Assembly (NCBI GenBank): GCA_946478995.1
Contig: CAMLDK010000001.1
Location: 1 to 29,593 of the forward strand
Source of the DNA: an uncultured Candidatus Saccharibacteria bacterium
Lineage (GTDB): Bacteria; Patescibacteria; Saccharimonadia; Saccharimonadales; 2-12-FULL-41-12
Direction of reading: 5' to 3'
DNA length: 29,593 nucleotides
Shown: in pieces, positions 13,497-21,720 of the stretch
How the letters are laid out: every line of letters begins with the position of its first letter
How positions within the stretch are numbered: position 1 is the first letter of the stretch
Notes under the pieces: model-generated
The model's database searches: none
The model's input: the letters and a program-made list of their open reading frames with translations, nothing else
Told to the model about the DNA's origin: nothing
Translations under genes and position numbers: made by a program

Positions 13497-14230
13497 GGTA
13501 AAAGCATCCTATGCAAATTTTTCTTTAGCTGCAAAGCTTCCGGAGCGCCGATATCATCCATATTCCTTGGCCGCTCCAAGCCGACTTTATAAGTCTTCGC
13601 TATGGTTCCCGGCCTGTCGCTCATGACAAAAATCCTGTCGCTTAAAAAAATAGCTTCGTCAATATCGTGCGTCACACACAAAATAGTCGGTTTGTATTCT
13701 TCCCAAAGTTCCAAAAGCATCCGTTGCATCTCAATCCTCGTTATAGCGTCCAGCGCGGAAAACGGCTCATCAAGCAGAATGATTTCCGGCTTATAAACTA
13801 CCGCTCTTATTAATGCGGTTTTTTGCTTCATACCGCCGGATATTTCGCCTGGATAGAAATCTGCGAATTTAATAAGTTTATATTTTTTCAAATAGTTGTC
13901 TATGGTTTTGCTCAAGCCCAGGGCCGGCGTTTTATTTATGCGTCCGGGAAGTTCTATGTTCTGCCGGATACTAAGCCATGGCAATAGGCTGTCCTGTTGA
14001 GGCAGATAAGCTATGCTCGCGGTTTTCTTATATTCTCCGGCGGATGATTTCTCAATCCCGGCGATTATTTTTATAAGAGTAGTCTTACCGCTGCCATTGG
14101 ATCCAATTATGCAACTGAATTCACTTTTATTAATCCGCAGGTTTATATTTTCGAGGACTGCTATATTATTTTTCTCAACTTTATAAGATTTGCTGATTCT
14201 ATCCAGTTTTAAGATAGTTCTTGGCGACAT
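13493..14230 (-). CDS. ABC transporter ATP-binding protein (ThiZ / SsuB-TauB type)
   Basis: Cytoplasmic ATPase of the TPP-controlled importer. It has Walker A GSNGSGKTT, the Q-loop AYLPQQDSLLPW, signature ISGGMKQK in place of SGGQ, Walker B IILLDEPFSALD and switch His in CVTHDIDEAIFLSDRI. SGGMxQR and the DPFSALD-like Walker B are usual in the nitrate/sulfonate/thiamine-precursor group. The 245-aa length is complete. The ATG directly precedes a 1-bp gap to the binding-protein stop, and the gene overlaps the permease start by 4 bp. Confidence 0.92.
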   Translation of the reverse strand: MSPRTILKLDRISKSYKVEKNNIAVLENINLRINKSEFSCIIGSNGSGKTTLIKIIAGIEKSSAGEYKKTASIAYLPQQDSLLPWLSIRQNIELPGRINKTPALGLSKTIDNYLKKYKLIKFADFYPGEISGGMKQKTALIRAVVYKPEIILLDEPFSALDAITRIEMQRMLLELWEEYKPTILCVTHDIDEAIFLSDRIFVMSDRPGTIAKTYKVGLERPRNMDDIGAPEALQLKKNLHRMLLP

Positions 14231-15259
14231 TTACTCTAAAAACCGGTTAGTATAAAGGGACTCGTAATCTATGCTCTCAACCGGATCGCCGGAGACGTCA
14301 AGGACTGCCTTGTTATTTACCATAAATTCAGGATAATCACGCCAAAGCTTAGGGTCCTGCAAGCCCCAGGTCTTGCCCTGAACCTGATAATGCGGGCTTA
14401 GATATCTTTGGCTTTCATAGACCAGCTGTTCATCAGGAAAAGTGCCGTCCGGGTTGGCTTCGATCAATTTCCTTGCTGCTTCATCAGGGTTAGCCCTGGC
14501 AAACTCGTAGCCTCGGATAGTTGCTCTCATAAACCGCTCAAGCAAATCGGACTTTTCTGTTATCTCTTGCGGCGAAGTAATGATATTAGGCGTGGAATAG
14601 TCCGGTATGCCGTGCTGGACTATAGGAAACTGGCTGATCTCAAAACCGCGTCTTTTAGCTTCAATCCCCTCCCAGCCGTCATATACCCAGACAAAATCAA
14701 CCTTGCCGGACTCAAGCGCGTCAAGCGGCGCAGTATTAACTACGACTCGCTCGAATTTGCCTTCTCCTCCGTCATTTTTAATAGCCTGGGACATGACCGG
14801 CTCTTCATAAGGCGCGCCATAGCCGCCGTAGACCTTGCCGTCCAATTCAGCCAGGGATTTGATATTATCTTTAGCTCGGGTAACTATTGAGGAAGTATTG
14901 CCGGCTATGATGGCAGCAATCGACACAACAGGAGAATCACTCGCCGCGGCAGAAACCACTCCCTCAGTAAAGCCGATCCCGACATCTGCCTTGCCTGAAG
15001 CAACTAGCACATCGCTGGGCGATGATGAAGAATAAGGCAATATTTCAAGGTCAATATTTTCCTCCCCGTACCAGCCATTCTCCTTAGCTACGAAAATCCC
15101 GGTATGGTTTGTGTTTGGCGTCCAATCAAGAGCCAAGGTCATTTTCTGCTTAACTACCGGCTGGTCTGAATCATCGGTATTCTTATTCTTGATTACCAGA
15201 CCGGCGGCGATCAAAGCCCCGATCAAAAGCAACAAACTTAATATTTTAATTCTTGACAT
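14231..15259 (-). CDS. NMT1/THI5-like substrate-binding protein (ThiY-like)
   Basis: Extracellular binding component of the importer. Residues 7-22 form a signal/anchor helix (LSLLLLIGALIAAGLVI) with no lipobox Cys, so it is probably held by an uncleaved helix. The mature part opens with the family hallmark LALDWTPNTNHTGIFVAKEN, diagnostic of the pyrimidine-binding ThiY/THI5 group, and contains DVGIGFTEGV and SPQEITEK. The 342-aa size fits. The start is ATG 15259 with an AGGGAG Shine-Dalgarno 4 nt upstream that is also the 3' edge of the TPP riboswitch. Known members bind formylaminopyrimidine or HMP; thiamine is suggested here only by the linked thiN. Confidence 0.9.
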   Translation of the reverse strand: MSRIKILSLLLLIGALIAAGLVIKNKNTDDSDQPVVKQKMTLALDWTPNTNHTGIFVAKENGWYGEENIDLEILPYSSSSPSDVLVASGKADVGIGFTEGVVSAAASDSPVVSIAAIIAGNTSSIVTRAKDNIKSLAELDGKVYGGYGAPYEEPVMSQAIKNDGGEGKFERVVVNTAPLDALESGKVDFVWVYDGWEGIEAKRRGFEISQFPIVQHGIPDYSTPNIITSPQEITEKSDLLERFMRATIRGYEFARANPDEAARKLIEANPDGTFPDEQLVYESQRYLSPHYQVQGKTWGLQDPKLWRDYPEFMVNNKAVLDVSGDPVESIDYESLYTNRFLE

Positions 15260-15263
15260 ATTT

Positions 15264-15351
15264 CTCCCTTCGACGGCATTACCCGTACAGGTTCGTCGAG
15301 TCTTCCGGATAAGCCGGAACTCTCAGCCCAGCTGCACCTGAGCTCCCCCGC
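15264..15351 (-). promoter_or_regulatory. TPP riboswitch (THI element)
   Basis: On the minus strand the element runs from GCGGGGGAGC through GGCTGAGA, hairpin TTCCGG-CTTA-TCCGGAA and GAACCTG to GGGTAATGCC and GAAGGGAG, matching the THI-box consensus. Its final AGGGAG is the Shine-Dalgarno site of the binding-protein gene, and no terminator hairpin with a T-run follows, so control is most likely at translation initiation. Confidence 0.95.
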
Positions 15352-15369
15352 ATATTTATTAACGATTTT

Positions 15370-15398
15370 ATTTTAGCTTAAGAAAACCAGGTTTACAA
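15370..15398 (-). promoter_or_regulatory. Promoter of the thiamine-uptake operon
   Basis: Minus strand TTGTAA (15398-15393), 17 bp, TAAAAT (15375-15370). Transcription would start at about 15363, some 12 nt before the riboswitch. It overlaps the end of the upstream kinase-like gene. Confidence 0.5.
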
Positions 15399-16055
15399 AA
15401 AATTAAACGTAAAAGTCCCGGTCGGCAGGCCAAGCGCGACAACCACGCTCAGAGGAATAAGCAAATTATCTATGCCGTGGCGGGAAATACTTTCAATAGC
15501 AGTCACGAGCAAAGGCGTTATAGCGAATACAGCCAAGGAAGTCCCGGGCAATTCTTCTGAAAGAATAATGTATGCGATCAAACACAGCAAAGAGGAAATT
15601 ATAAGAAATACGAACGAGCCTAGTACTGACTTCGTATGGGGACCTATCCGGTAATGCATAAAGCCGAATCTCCGCCCAAAGACCGCCGCAAAGCCATCCG
15701 CCAAGGCCAGATGAAGAACCGCCACGGTAAAGATCCAAGGCTGAACCGTTAACAAGGCGCTGAGGCCTATGCCGGCAGGATACCAAAGTTCGCCGGCGGT
15801 CTTTCTTTTGACCTTATGTATCGCGCCGAAGACTCCATATCTATATGAAATAAATATTCCCGCAAATAAAATAACGCTTAGAATCTGGATAGTCCGCCAG
15901 CTCATATAAAGCGGCCAAAAAGCTATGAACGCGCCAGCCAGCACATGTATGATCTTACGGGATTCCTCCGCCTCTAATTTGCCCCGGCGCCAAGCAAATT
16001 CATTAGCTATAAGTAATAAGAAGATAAGGCCGAGGGATAATATTATCGCCGTCAT
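15393..16055 (-). CDS. Phytol/dolichol kinase-like CTP-dependent membrane kinase
   Basis: Polytopic 220-aa membrane protein of the SEC59/DGK1/VTE5 group, whose members use CTP to phosphorylate dolichol, phytol or diacylglycerol; bacterial members are often labelled phosphatidate cytidylyltransferase. Visible group motifs are ESRKIIHVLAGAFIAFWPL (31-49), RKTAGELWYPAGIG, LALADGFAAVFGRRFG, KSVLGSFVF and ESISRHGIDNLLIPL. About seven hydrophobic segments are present. Its ATG overlaps the TGA of the Clp-like ATPase gene (ATGA), so it is the third gene of that operon. The lipid substrate is unknown; an undecaprenol or diacylglycerol kinase role would suit envelope synthesis. Confidence 0.8.
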   Translation of the reverse strand: MTAIILSLGLIFLLLIANEFAWRRGKLEAEESRKIIHVLAGAFIAFWPLYMSWRTIQILSVILFAGIFISYRYGVFGAIHKVKRKTAGELWYPAGIGLSALLTVQPWIFTVAVLHLALADGFAAVFGRRFGFMHYRIGPHTKSVLGSFVFLIISSLLCLIAYIILSEELPGTSLAVFAITPLLVTAIESISRHGIDNLLIPLSVVVALGLPTGTFTFNFL

Positions 16056-18445
16056 TCGCCCGTTTCTAAAGTTTCAAAATCTTTGACATCAAGATTTATG
16101 ATCCCGCCGCTTGACGTGGAGCTTTCCAGCAGTTTCTTGGCTATGATATTTTCTATATATTTTTGGGCGACGCGCCGCATAGGGCGGGCGCCAAGCTTGG
16201 CATCATAGCCCTTGTTGACCAGCCATTTCTTAGCTTCATCCGTGACTGCGACTTTGACTTTTTGCTTATCAAGAGTCTTATTGATACCGGCTATTATAAG
16301 TCCTACTACTTGAATCAGCTCCTCCGGCGTAAGCGGCTTGAAGACTACGACTTCGTCAAAGCGGTTGACGAATTCCGGAGCAAAAATCCCGCGCTCAATA
16401 ACCAGATCGACCAGCTTGTTCTGCAGTTTTGCGATATCTTCGCCGGCATCAATCATTCTTCTTATCTCATCAGCTCCGGCATTTGAGGTAGCAATAATAA
16501 TGGCGTCCTTGAATGAGACTTGTTTATTGTTAGTATCCGACATAAACCCTTCATCAAGCATCTGAAGAAGCAGGTTAGTGACCGAACGGTCGGCTTTTTC
16601 TATTTCATCGAGCAATATTACCGAAAACGGCTTTTTCCTGACTTCGCCCAAAAATCCAAGCGATTCGCCTTGCATAGGAGTTATCAATCTCGACGCGTCA
16701 TCAGGATTTATGTACTGGTTCATATCTACGCGTATGATCGATTTCTCATCACCGAAATAAACTCTAGCTAAAGCCTTGGAAAGTTCGGTCTTACCTACAC
16801 CGGTAGGACCTAAAAACAAGAAAGTTCCGACAGGCCTGTCAGGGTTGCCGACACCGCTCCGAGCACGGCGCAAGGAATTAGACACGGCACTGATGGCCTG
16901 GCCTTGGCTGATGACATACTGTTTCAGGTCGGCTTCAAGGTTAAGCAAGCTGGAAGATTCCTCGCCTTTTGCCTGCTTGATCTTTACTCCTTTAGAAGAC
17001 TCAATGGCTGTCTGTATCGTCTCCTCCGTTACCAGACCGCTTTCGGCTAAAGGAGCTGCCGACTTCAGCAAACTTAGCGCAGCACCGGGCATAACCTGGG
17101 TATCATCATATCTAGAACCTAGCTTATAGGCTTCTTTCAAAGCCTGATGAGTAAATATGACATTTTTCTGGGACTCTACGAATATCGACTGGTCGCGCAG
17201 CAAATGCAGCGTCTCCGGCTCCCCGGCCGGCTGGATTTGTAGCGGATTGAACTTACTGGCTACATTAGAGCTGTGTGCGGAAAGCGATTGCCACTGCTTG
17301 GGTGTCATAGCGAATATAATCCGTACCGCGCCGGAATCCAACACCGGCAGGATCACATTGCTTAGGTCGACGCTGGACTCCCCCTGGTCAAAAAACACCT
17401 CCGCATCGTCTAGAAATAATATGATGTTCCTGGCTCTGGCCGCTTCGTTGAAAACCCTTATCATCAACCCCTCCAACTCACCGCGTCCGCGGGCCTGGGA
17501 AAGCAGGGTCGGAGCGTCTATTGCTACGACTTGGTGATTCTTCAAGGTTTCAGGAACTTTCTGGTCTTCAATCAACCGGTCGGCAAAGGCATGTACTGCC
17601 GTGGTCTTGCCGGCACCAAGCTCGCCTACCAAACTTACGGAGCCTGCTCCGCTATTCATGTTTTGGATCATCTGATCGACAAGCTTGTCGTTAAGTGTCG
17701 TGTCAGCGAAAAAGCCGTTGTACTTTATATGGTCAGAGATATTAAAACCAAGAAAACTAAGTATCGGGGTATATCCGTAAGCCCAATCTCTGGCAATTCC
17801 GCCGAACTGCCTTATTTCCCGGACAATCCGACGTTTTTCTTCTATATTTTCCAGCCAGACAATGCCCTGCTCTACATCATTAATGCTGAGCTTAAGCCTG
17901 TTTAATAAATCTTCGGATCCCGGGATAGTCTTGATCAGTGCGGTAAGTATGATGATCGATTTGTAACCGGCAATACCGTGGCTTTTTGCCAGTTCGTCTG
18001 CGACAGGCCATAATCGATCGGCTGATCCGGGCTCTTTGGATAGTAGCTCAAACAGCCCGCTAGGAAGCAGATAGCGGTTTTGCAGGAACCACCTTGCCTC
18101 AGTCTTGGAGGCGGCTTCGAATACATCTTGCAAGGACGGGTTTTCATTTTTTATATTAGCCAGCACCTGGGGGTCGATTAGGCCGTCAAGAGAATTCGAA
18201 CTCAGCTGCTTAGACAAACCGGAAAGGTCGCCTTTTATCCATAGCCTGATCATCAGCGCGATAACTCCGGGCAAATAAACCAAAAATGCAACCGGATAAT
18301 CCAAATATAGAAGGGCGGAACCTGATATAAGAGAAATTGCCAAGACGGTTTTCAAGAGAAAAGACAGAGATTTCTTGTTGAGCTTCAAATACAGGCGGGA
18401 TTTCTGGCTTCTAGAGCTATTCAAATTTATGGTCAGCTCACTCAT
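16052..18445 (-). CDS. Membrane-anchored double AAA+ Clp-family ATPase
   Basis: The 797-aa Clp/HSP100-like protein begins with two membrane helices (about 27-48 and 50-69) instead of the Clp N domain. D1 has Walker A GELGAGKTT (274-282), a pore-loop-like ARGRGELEG, and Walker B LFLDDAEVFF, where the catalytic Glu is Asp. D2 is better conserved: Walker A GPTGVGKTE (546-554), Walker B VILLDEIEKAD, TSNAGADE, Arg-finger region PEFVNRFDEVV and sensor 2 LGARPMRR. The D2 pore loop lacks the usual GYVG and is about five residues short (GESLGFLGEV), and no ClpP-docking IGF/LGF is seen after TSNAGA. A stand-alone membrane unfoldase is therefore more likely than a ClpP partner. It overlaps both neighbours by 4 bp. 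Confidence 0.85.
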   Translation of the reverse strand: MSELTINLNSSRSQKSRLYLKLNKKSLSFLLKTVLAISLISGSALLYLDYPVAFLVYLPGVIALMIRLWIKGDLSGLSKQLSSNSLDGLIDPQVLANIKNENPSLQDVFEAASKTEARWFLQNRYLLPSGLFELLSKEPGSADRLWPVADELAKSHGIAGYKSIIILTALIKTIPGSEDLLNRLKLSINDVEQGIVWLENIEEKRRIVREIRQFGGIARDWAYGYTPILSFLGFNISDHIKYNGFFADTTLNDKLVDQMIQNMNSGAGSVSLVGELGAGKTTAVHAFADRLIEDQKVPETLKNHQVVAIDAPTLLSQARGRGELEGLMIRVFNEAARARNIILFLDDAEVFFDQGESSVDLSNVILPVLDSGAVRIIFAMTPKQWQSLSAHSSNVASKFNPLQIQPAGEPETLHLLRDQSIFVESQKNVIFTHQALKEAYKLGSRYDDTQVMPGAALSLLKSAAPLAESGLVTEETIQTAIESSKGVKIKQAKGEESSSLLNLEADLKQYVISQGQAISAVSNSLRRARSGVGNPDRPVGTFLFLGPTGVGKTELSKALARVYFGDEKSIIRVDMNQYINPDDASRLITPMQGESLGFLGEVRKKPFSVILLDEIEKADRSVTNLLLQMLDEGFMSDTNNKQVSFKDAIIIATSNAGADEIRRMIDAGEDIAKLQNKLVDLVIERGIFAPEFVNRFDEVVVFKPLTPEELIQVVGLIIAGINKTLDKQKVKVAVTDEAKKWLVNKGYDAKLGARPMRRVAQKYIENIIAKKLLESSTSSGGIINLDVKDFETLETGE

Positions 18446-18807
18446 AAAGTTGTTCCATTTAAAGCCAGCAATGGTAAAATCACGATCAAAAAGGGTATAA
18501 CCGGCCAGACCGCAAAACTAAAAATACTGAATGCCACCAGGATTATATAGAGGATCAAAGCGGTAAAAAGCATGAGGGTTCTCACTATCATGCCGATACA
18601 GCGCGAGACTATGTTATCAACCGTGCTTTGTATAAAATTCTGCAGAGTAGTGGTGGACTGGATCTGCTTCCAGGGGGCAAAGAAAGTCTTCATCAATATA
18701 CCGACAGAAAGAGCCTCGCCGATAAGCCGGTACTTGACGGCAAGCCTCGAAGCCAGCCATCCCCAACCGGAGCTATACCACCAACTAAGTAAAAGTACGG
18801 CAAACAT
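18442..18807 (-). CDS. Membrane protein co-encoded with the Clp-like ATPase
   Basis: Unrecognised 121-aa membrane protein. It begins with an aromatic hydrophobic stretch (MFAVLLLSWWYSSGWGWLA). A central segment with MKTFFAPWKQIQSTTTLQNF and VDNIVSRCIGMIVR follows, then two strong helices (about 75-115). Its stop overlaps the ATPase start (ATGA), so the two are translationally coupled and it is a natural candidate for a membrane partner or adaptor of that ATPase. The ATG sits 9 nt after a TGATACAAT extended -10 box, so the operon mRNA may be leaderless. It is the first gene of the three-gene operon. Confidence 0.7.
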   Translation of the reverse strand: MFAVLLLSWWYSSGWGWLASRLAVKYRLIGEALSVGILMKTFFAPWKQIQSTTTLQNFIQSTVDNIVSRCIGMIVRTLMLFTALILYIILVAFSIFSFAVWPVIPFLIVILPLLALNGTTL

Positions 18808-18816
18808 ATCTGCTAT

Positions 18817-18824
18817 ATTGTATC
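18817..18824 (-). promoter_or_regulatory. Promoter of the membrane-Clp operon
   Basis: Minus strand -10 TACAAT (18822-18817) with an upstream TG. The predicted start at about 18810 is 3 nt before the ATG. Confidence 0.45.
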
Positions 18825-18850
18825 AACCGTAAGGATAATCAAGAAAAAAT

Positions 18851-18928
18851 TGGTCGGGGATGCCGGACTCGAACCGGCGACCTCGCGGTCCCAAACCGCG
18901 CGCGCTAGCCAACTGCGCCAATCCCCGA
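18851..18928 (-). tRNA. tRNA-Pro (UGG)
   Basis: Minus-strand cloverleaf: acceptor TCGGGGA with TCCCCGA, D arm GGCGCAGTTGGCTAGCGC, anticodon loop TTTGGGA with anticodon TGG on stem CGCGG/CCGCG, T arm GCCGGTTCGAGTCCGGC, CCA encoded. It lies downstream of rny on the same strand. Confidence 0.95.
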
Positions 18929-18948
18929 AATATGCCAATGGCATATTT
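18928..18948. repeat. Perfect 9-bp inverted repeat between rny and tRNA-Pro
   Basis: AAATATGCC (18928-18936), AAT, GGCATATTT (18940-18948). On the minus strand it lies after rny and immediately before the mature 5' end of tRNA-Pro, sharing its first base. It could be a weak rny terminator or a tRNA-precursor hairpin; no T-run follows it. Confidence 0.45.
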
Positions 18949-19005
18949 TACAGCTTGTATAAAACAGAGGTTATTTTAACAGATAAGAAGCTGTTTTCCT
19001 AGAAG

Positions 19006-20520
19006 CTACTTGGCGAATTCGATGGCACGGGTTTCGCGGATGACGTTCACTTTGATAGTACCAGGATATTGCATAGTCGACTCGATCTTGTTCGCTACAT
19101 CCCGGGCAAGCTTGATTGATCCTAAATCATCCAGGTCGGTCGGTTTAACGAAGACCCTGACCTCACGGCCGGCGCTGATAGCATACGCCTTATCAACACC
19201 CTTGAAGCCGGTAGCGACATTTTCCAGCTCACGCATCCTCTCGGCAAAATTTTCCTGGGAAATATTACGTGCACCAGGCCGGGCGGCGCTGACGGCATCG
19301 ACGACCCGCACCACAAGCGCTTCAGGAGTAGTGGCTTCCATATCGTCATGATGCGCCTCGGCAGCATGAGCGACCTCTTCACTGACACCGTATTTGCGGG
19401 CAATCTCGCCGGTAATATGATGGTGCTTGCCCTCGATCTTATGCGTCATGGCCTTGCCCATGTCGTGAATCAAAGCGGCATATTTGGCGGTCTTAACATT
19501 CGCGCCTATCTGCTCGGCCAAAACTCCGGCCATGTGGGCCATTTCAGTAGAATGCTTCAGCACATTCTGGCCATAGCTTGTCCTGAATTTCAGTTCGCCC
19601 AGATACTGCAGAATTTCTTTTGGTATTCCGATGATACCCACCTCGCGGGCGGCATCTTCGCCAGCACGTATAACGTCTTTGTGGACCTGCTTCTGCGCTT
19701 TATCCACGACCTCTTCTATTCTCCCGGGGTGGACGCGCCCGTCTTTTAGAAGCATCTCCAGCGCTACCCTGGCAACTTCGCGCCGAACGGGATCAAACGA
19801 ACTGAGTATTATCATACCGGGCGTATCATCAACCATGATGTCGACACCTGTAGCTCTCTGCAGTGCCTGGATGTTGCGACCCTCTTTACCGATAATTCGG
19901 CCCTTCATTTCTTCGTCTTCAAGTTTAACGGCACTAACCACTCTCTCGGCGGTAACTTCGCTAGCCATGCGCTCCATGGTTTGGATAAGTATCGCGCCGG
20001 CTTTTTCTTCGGCCAAATCTCTGGTTTCGTTTTGGAGTTTGGTTATCAGACCTTTCAGATCATTTTTTATGTCCCGTTCGGTCATCGCCATTAGCTTATC
20101 GGCTGCGTCTTTCTTAGTAAGTTTGGCGATTTTCTCAAGCTTATCCTGCTGTTTGGTGCGGATATCGCGGATCTCGTTTTTCAGATCTTCTATTTCGCCT
20201 TCTGCTTTACGGACGCTTTCCGCCCGCTTATCAAGGCTGTCCAGCTTTTTATCCAAAGCTTCCTCGCGGCTTAGCAGACGTTTTTCAATCTCTTTGAACT
20301 CTTTGCGCCTTGATTGGTCTTCTCTCCGTGATTCGTCAGCTAATTCGCCGGCGTCTTTTTTTGCTTGTTCGACAAGTTTATCTGCCTCTTCTCTTGCTTT
20401 TTTTAGTTCTTTTTTTGCTTTTTCTTCTGCTTTGCCTATCTGGCTTTTTGATCTTACTGTGCTGGCGCCATATCCCGCGCCAATACCTGCAATAGCCAAT
20501 ACAATAGTTATTGGATCCAT
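19006..20520 (-). CDS. rny: Ribonuclease Y
   Basis: Membrane-bound endoribonuclease that starts mRNA decay in bacteria without RNase E. The 504-aa protein has a short N-terminal membrane helix (about 3-20), a long charged coiled coil (about 22-190), a KH RNA-binding domain with GRIIGKEGRNIQALQ, and an HD domain with HSTEMAHMAG, LIHDMGKAM (the metal-binding HD) and AHHDDMEA. Length and domain order are standard. The ATG is preceded by AAGGG about 10 nt upstream. A TTGCCA/18 bp/TATAAT promoter gives it a 5' UTR of about 180 nt with a stable hairpin. tRNA-Pro follows on the same strand. Confidence 0.97.
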   Translation of the reverse strand: MDPITIVLAIAGIGAGYGASTVRSKSQIGKAEEKAKKELKKAREEADKLVEQAKKDAGELADESRREDQSRRKEFKEIEKRLLSREEALDKKLDSLDKRAESVRKAEGEIEDLKNEIRDIRTKQQDKLEKIAKLTKKDAADKLMAMTERDIKNDLKGLITKLQNETRDLAEEKAGAILIQTMERMASEVTAERVVSAVKLEDEEMKGRIIGKEGRNIQALQRATGVDIMVDDTPGMIILSSFDPVRREVARVALEMLLKDGRVHPGRIEEVVDKAQKQVHKDVIRAGEDAAREVGIIGIPKEILQYLGELKFRTSYGQNVLKHSTEMAHMAGVLAEQIGANVKTAKYAALIHDMGKAMTHKIEGKHHHITGEIARKYGVSEEVAHAAEAHHDDMEATTPEALVVRVVDAVSAARPGARNISQENFAERMRELENVATGFKGVDKAYAISAGREVRVFVKPTDLDDLGSIKLARDVANKIESTMQYPGTIKVNVIRETRAIEFAK

Positions 20521-20679
20521 ATTAATTACCCTTTCTATCGGCTTAAAGATAGAGTTATTTGCACCAAACCATTATCCGGACGATCACTATCACTTCATTA
20601 GTCCATAAAGGCTTGTGCGGTTCTCGATCTATATGATGTCGATGTTTAGAAATTTATCTTAAAACTGTACTTTGGAAGA

Positions 20680-20737
20680 CCGCCTCAAAAAAACGTCTTA
20701 CCGCTTGATTATAACTCTAAAATTGTTTCCGTGGCAA
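20680..20737 (-). promoter_or_regulatory. rny promoter and leader hairpin
   Basis: Minus strand -35 TTGCCA (20737-20732), 18 bp, -10 TATAAT (20713-20708). The leader then forms a hairpin in which GG-T-AAGAC pairs with GTCTT-CC around a T-rich loop. The rest of the 225-bp gap up to 20521 shows no ORF or clear motif. The -35 overlaps the region just after the sortase stop. Confidence 0.5.
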
Positions 20738-20745
20738 TTTGTTTG

Positions 20746-21717
20746 TTAATCGACTTCAACAGCCCGTACCAGTAGCCTGTGGCTGAATGTCTTTTCCTCG
20801 GGGATGTACTTACCGTTGCAGGTGATAAGATTGAGTCCGTGCTTTGTCAGGTCGGCGGATTTAATGGCTTTTTTCATATCAACTTTGTCTTTTTTAAAGA
20901 TTTCTTTTGATACAACCTTGTATTTTACATGCGTCCTGTCGCCTCGTTCTATTATTATTTCATCGCCCTGATTTAGGGTTTCAAGCTGAGAAAATACCCC
21001 TATGCCCCACATTCCGCTCACATGGCCATCAATAAGAGTCGCCCCGTATTTAGAGCCCGGCTTAGCACTGTCCCTATACCATCCGGTATCCCAAACACTG
21101 TAAGGAGTTTGTAAATTACCATACTCATCAACACCTAGTTCTATAGCCCTGGCGGTAATAGAAAGTTTAGGGATCATTAGCAAACGAGGATGGTCGGAAG
21201 GCACTTCGTAGCTCCATATAGCCTGGTCGCTTATTGGCTCCTCGGATGGCTGCTCATCGGAATCGGCAACTGTTCGCGCTGATGTATCTTGTTCTTGAGA
21301 CGGTGGATGAACGGCTGCGACTTGTCTGTTTATGTATATACCGTAGCCCGTAACCGCCATGCCGGATATAAAGATTATCGACGCCATAGCAAGCAAGAGC
21401 TTTCTTTGGCCTTCTTTTTGTTGCCAGAAACGCTTCTTAGTCTTGGTTTTTGTTACTTCTGGTTGTTTGGACTCTTTAGGAGGATCAGGCGATTTGGGCA
21501 ATTTTGCTACAGTTCTTTCCGCGGGAACAACAGGGGGATTTTTCAGGTTGGAATCCGCAGCGGAAGAAGTACTTATTATTTCTTTTCGGCGTCTTTGAGG
21601 CGTAGGCAGCGGTGCGCGTTTATCAACGGATACAAGTCTTAGGTGTTTAGTGTCAAACTTAAACCTATCCCTAAGGTTATCGAAGTTTGTTATTCCATCT
21701 ACAGAATTTTGGCGCAT
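20746..21717 (-). CDS. Sortase with long cytoplasmic N-terminal region
   Basis: Membrane transpeptidase that links surface proteins to the cell wall or pilus. The 323-aa protein has an unusually long, Pro/Lys-rich N-terminal stretch (1-105) before a single membrane helix (about 107-128). After an acidic linker comes the sortase barrel (about 165-323). The catalytic triad is visible: His232 in IDGHVSG, Cys300 in LITCNGKY and Arg314 in SHRLLV. The ATG lies 3 nt after the stop of the surface-protein gene, so the pair is one operon and translation is probably coupled. The sortase class cannot be fixed from sequence alone; the ITC motif and small size fit a class D/E/F-like enzyme. Confidence 0.9.
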   Translation of the reverse strand: MRQNSVDGITNFDNLRDRFKFDTKHLRLVSVDKRAPLPTPQRRRKEIISTSSAADSNLKNPPVVPAERTVAKLPKSPDPPKESKQPEVTKTKTKKRFWQQKEGQRKLLLAMASIIFISGMAVTGYGIYINRQVAAVHPPSQEQDTSARTVADSDEQPSEEPISDQAIWSYEVPSDHPRLLMIPKLSITARAIELGVDEYGNLQTPYSVWDTGWYRDSAKPGSKYGATLIDGHVSGMWGIGVFSQLETLNQGDEIIIERGDRTHVKYKVVSKEIFKKDKVDMKKAIKSADLTKHGLNLITCNGKYIPEEKTFSHRLLVRAVEVD

Positions 21718-21720
21718 TTT

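Noticed and set aside
19631..20608. A 325-aa plus-strand ORF opposite rny
   Set aside because: Ser/Leu-rich antisense shadow of the coiled-coil and KH coding strand; rny is clearly the real gene.
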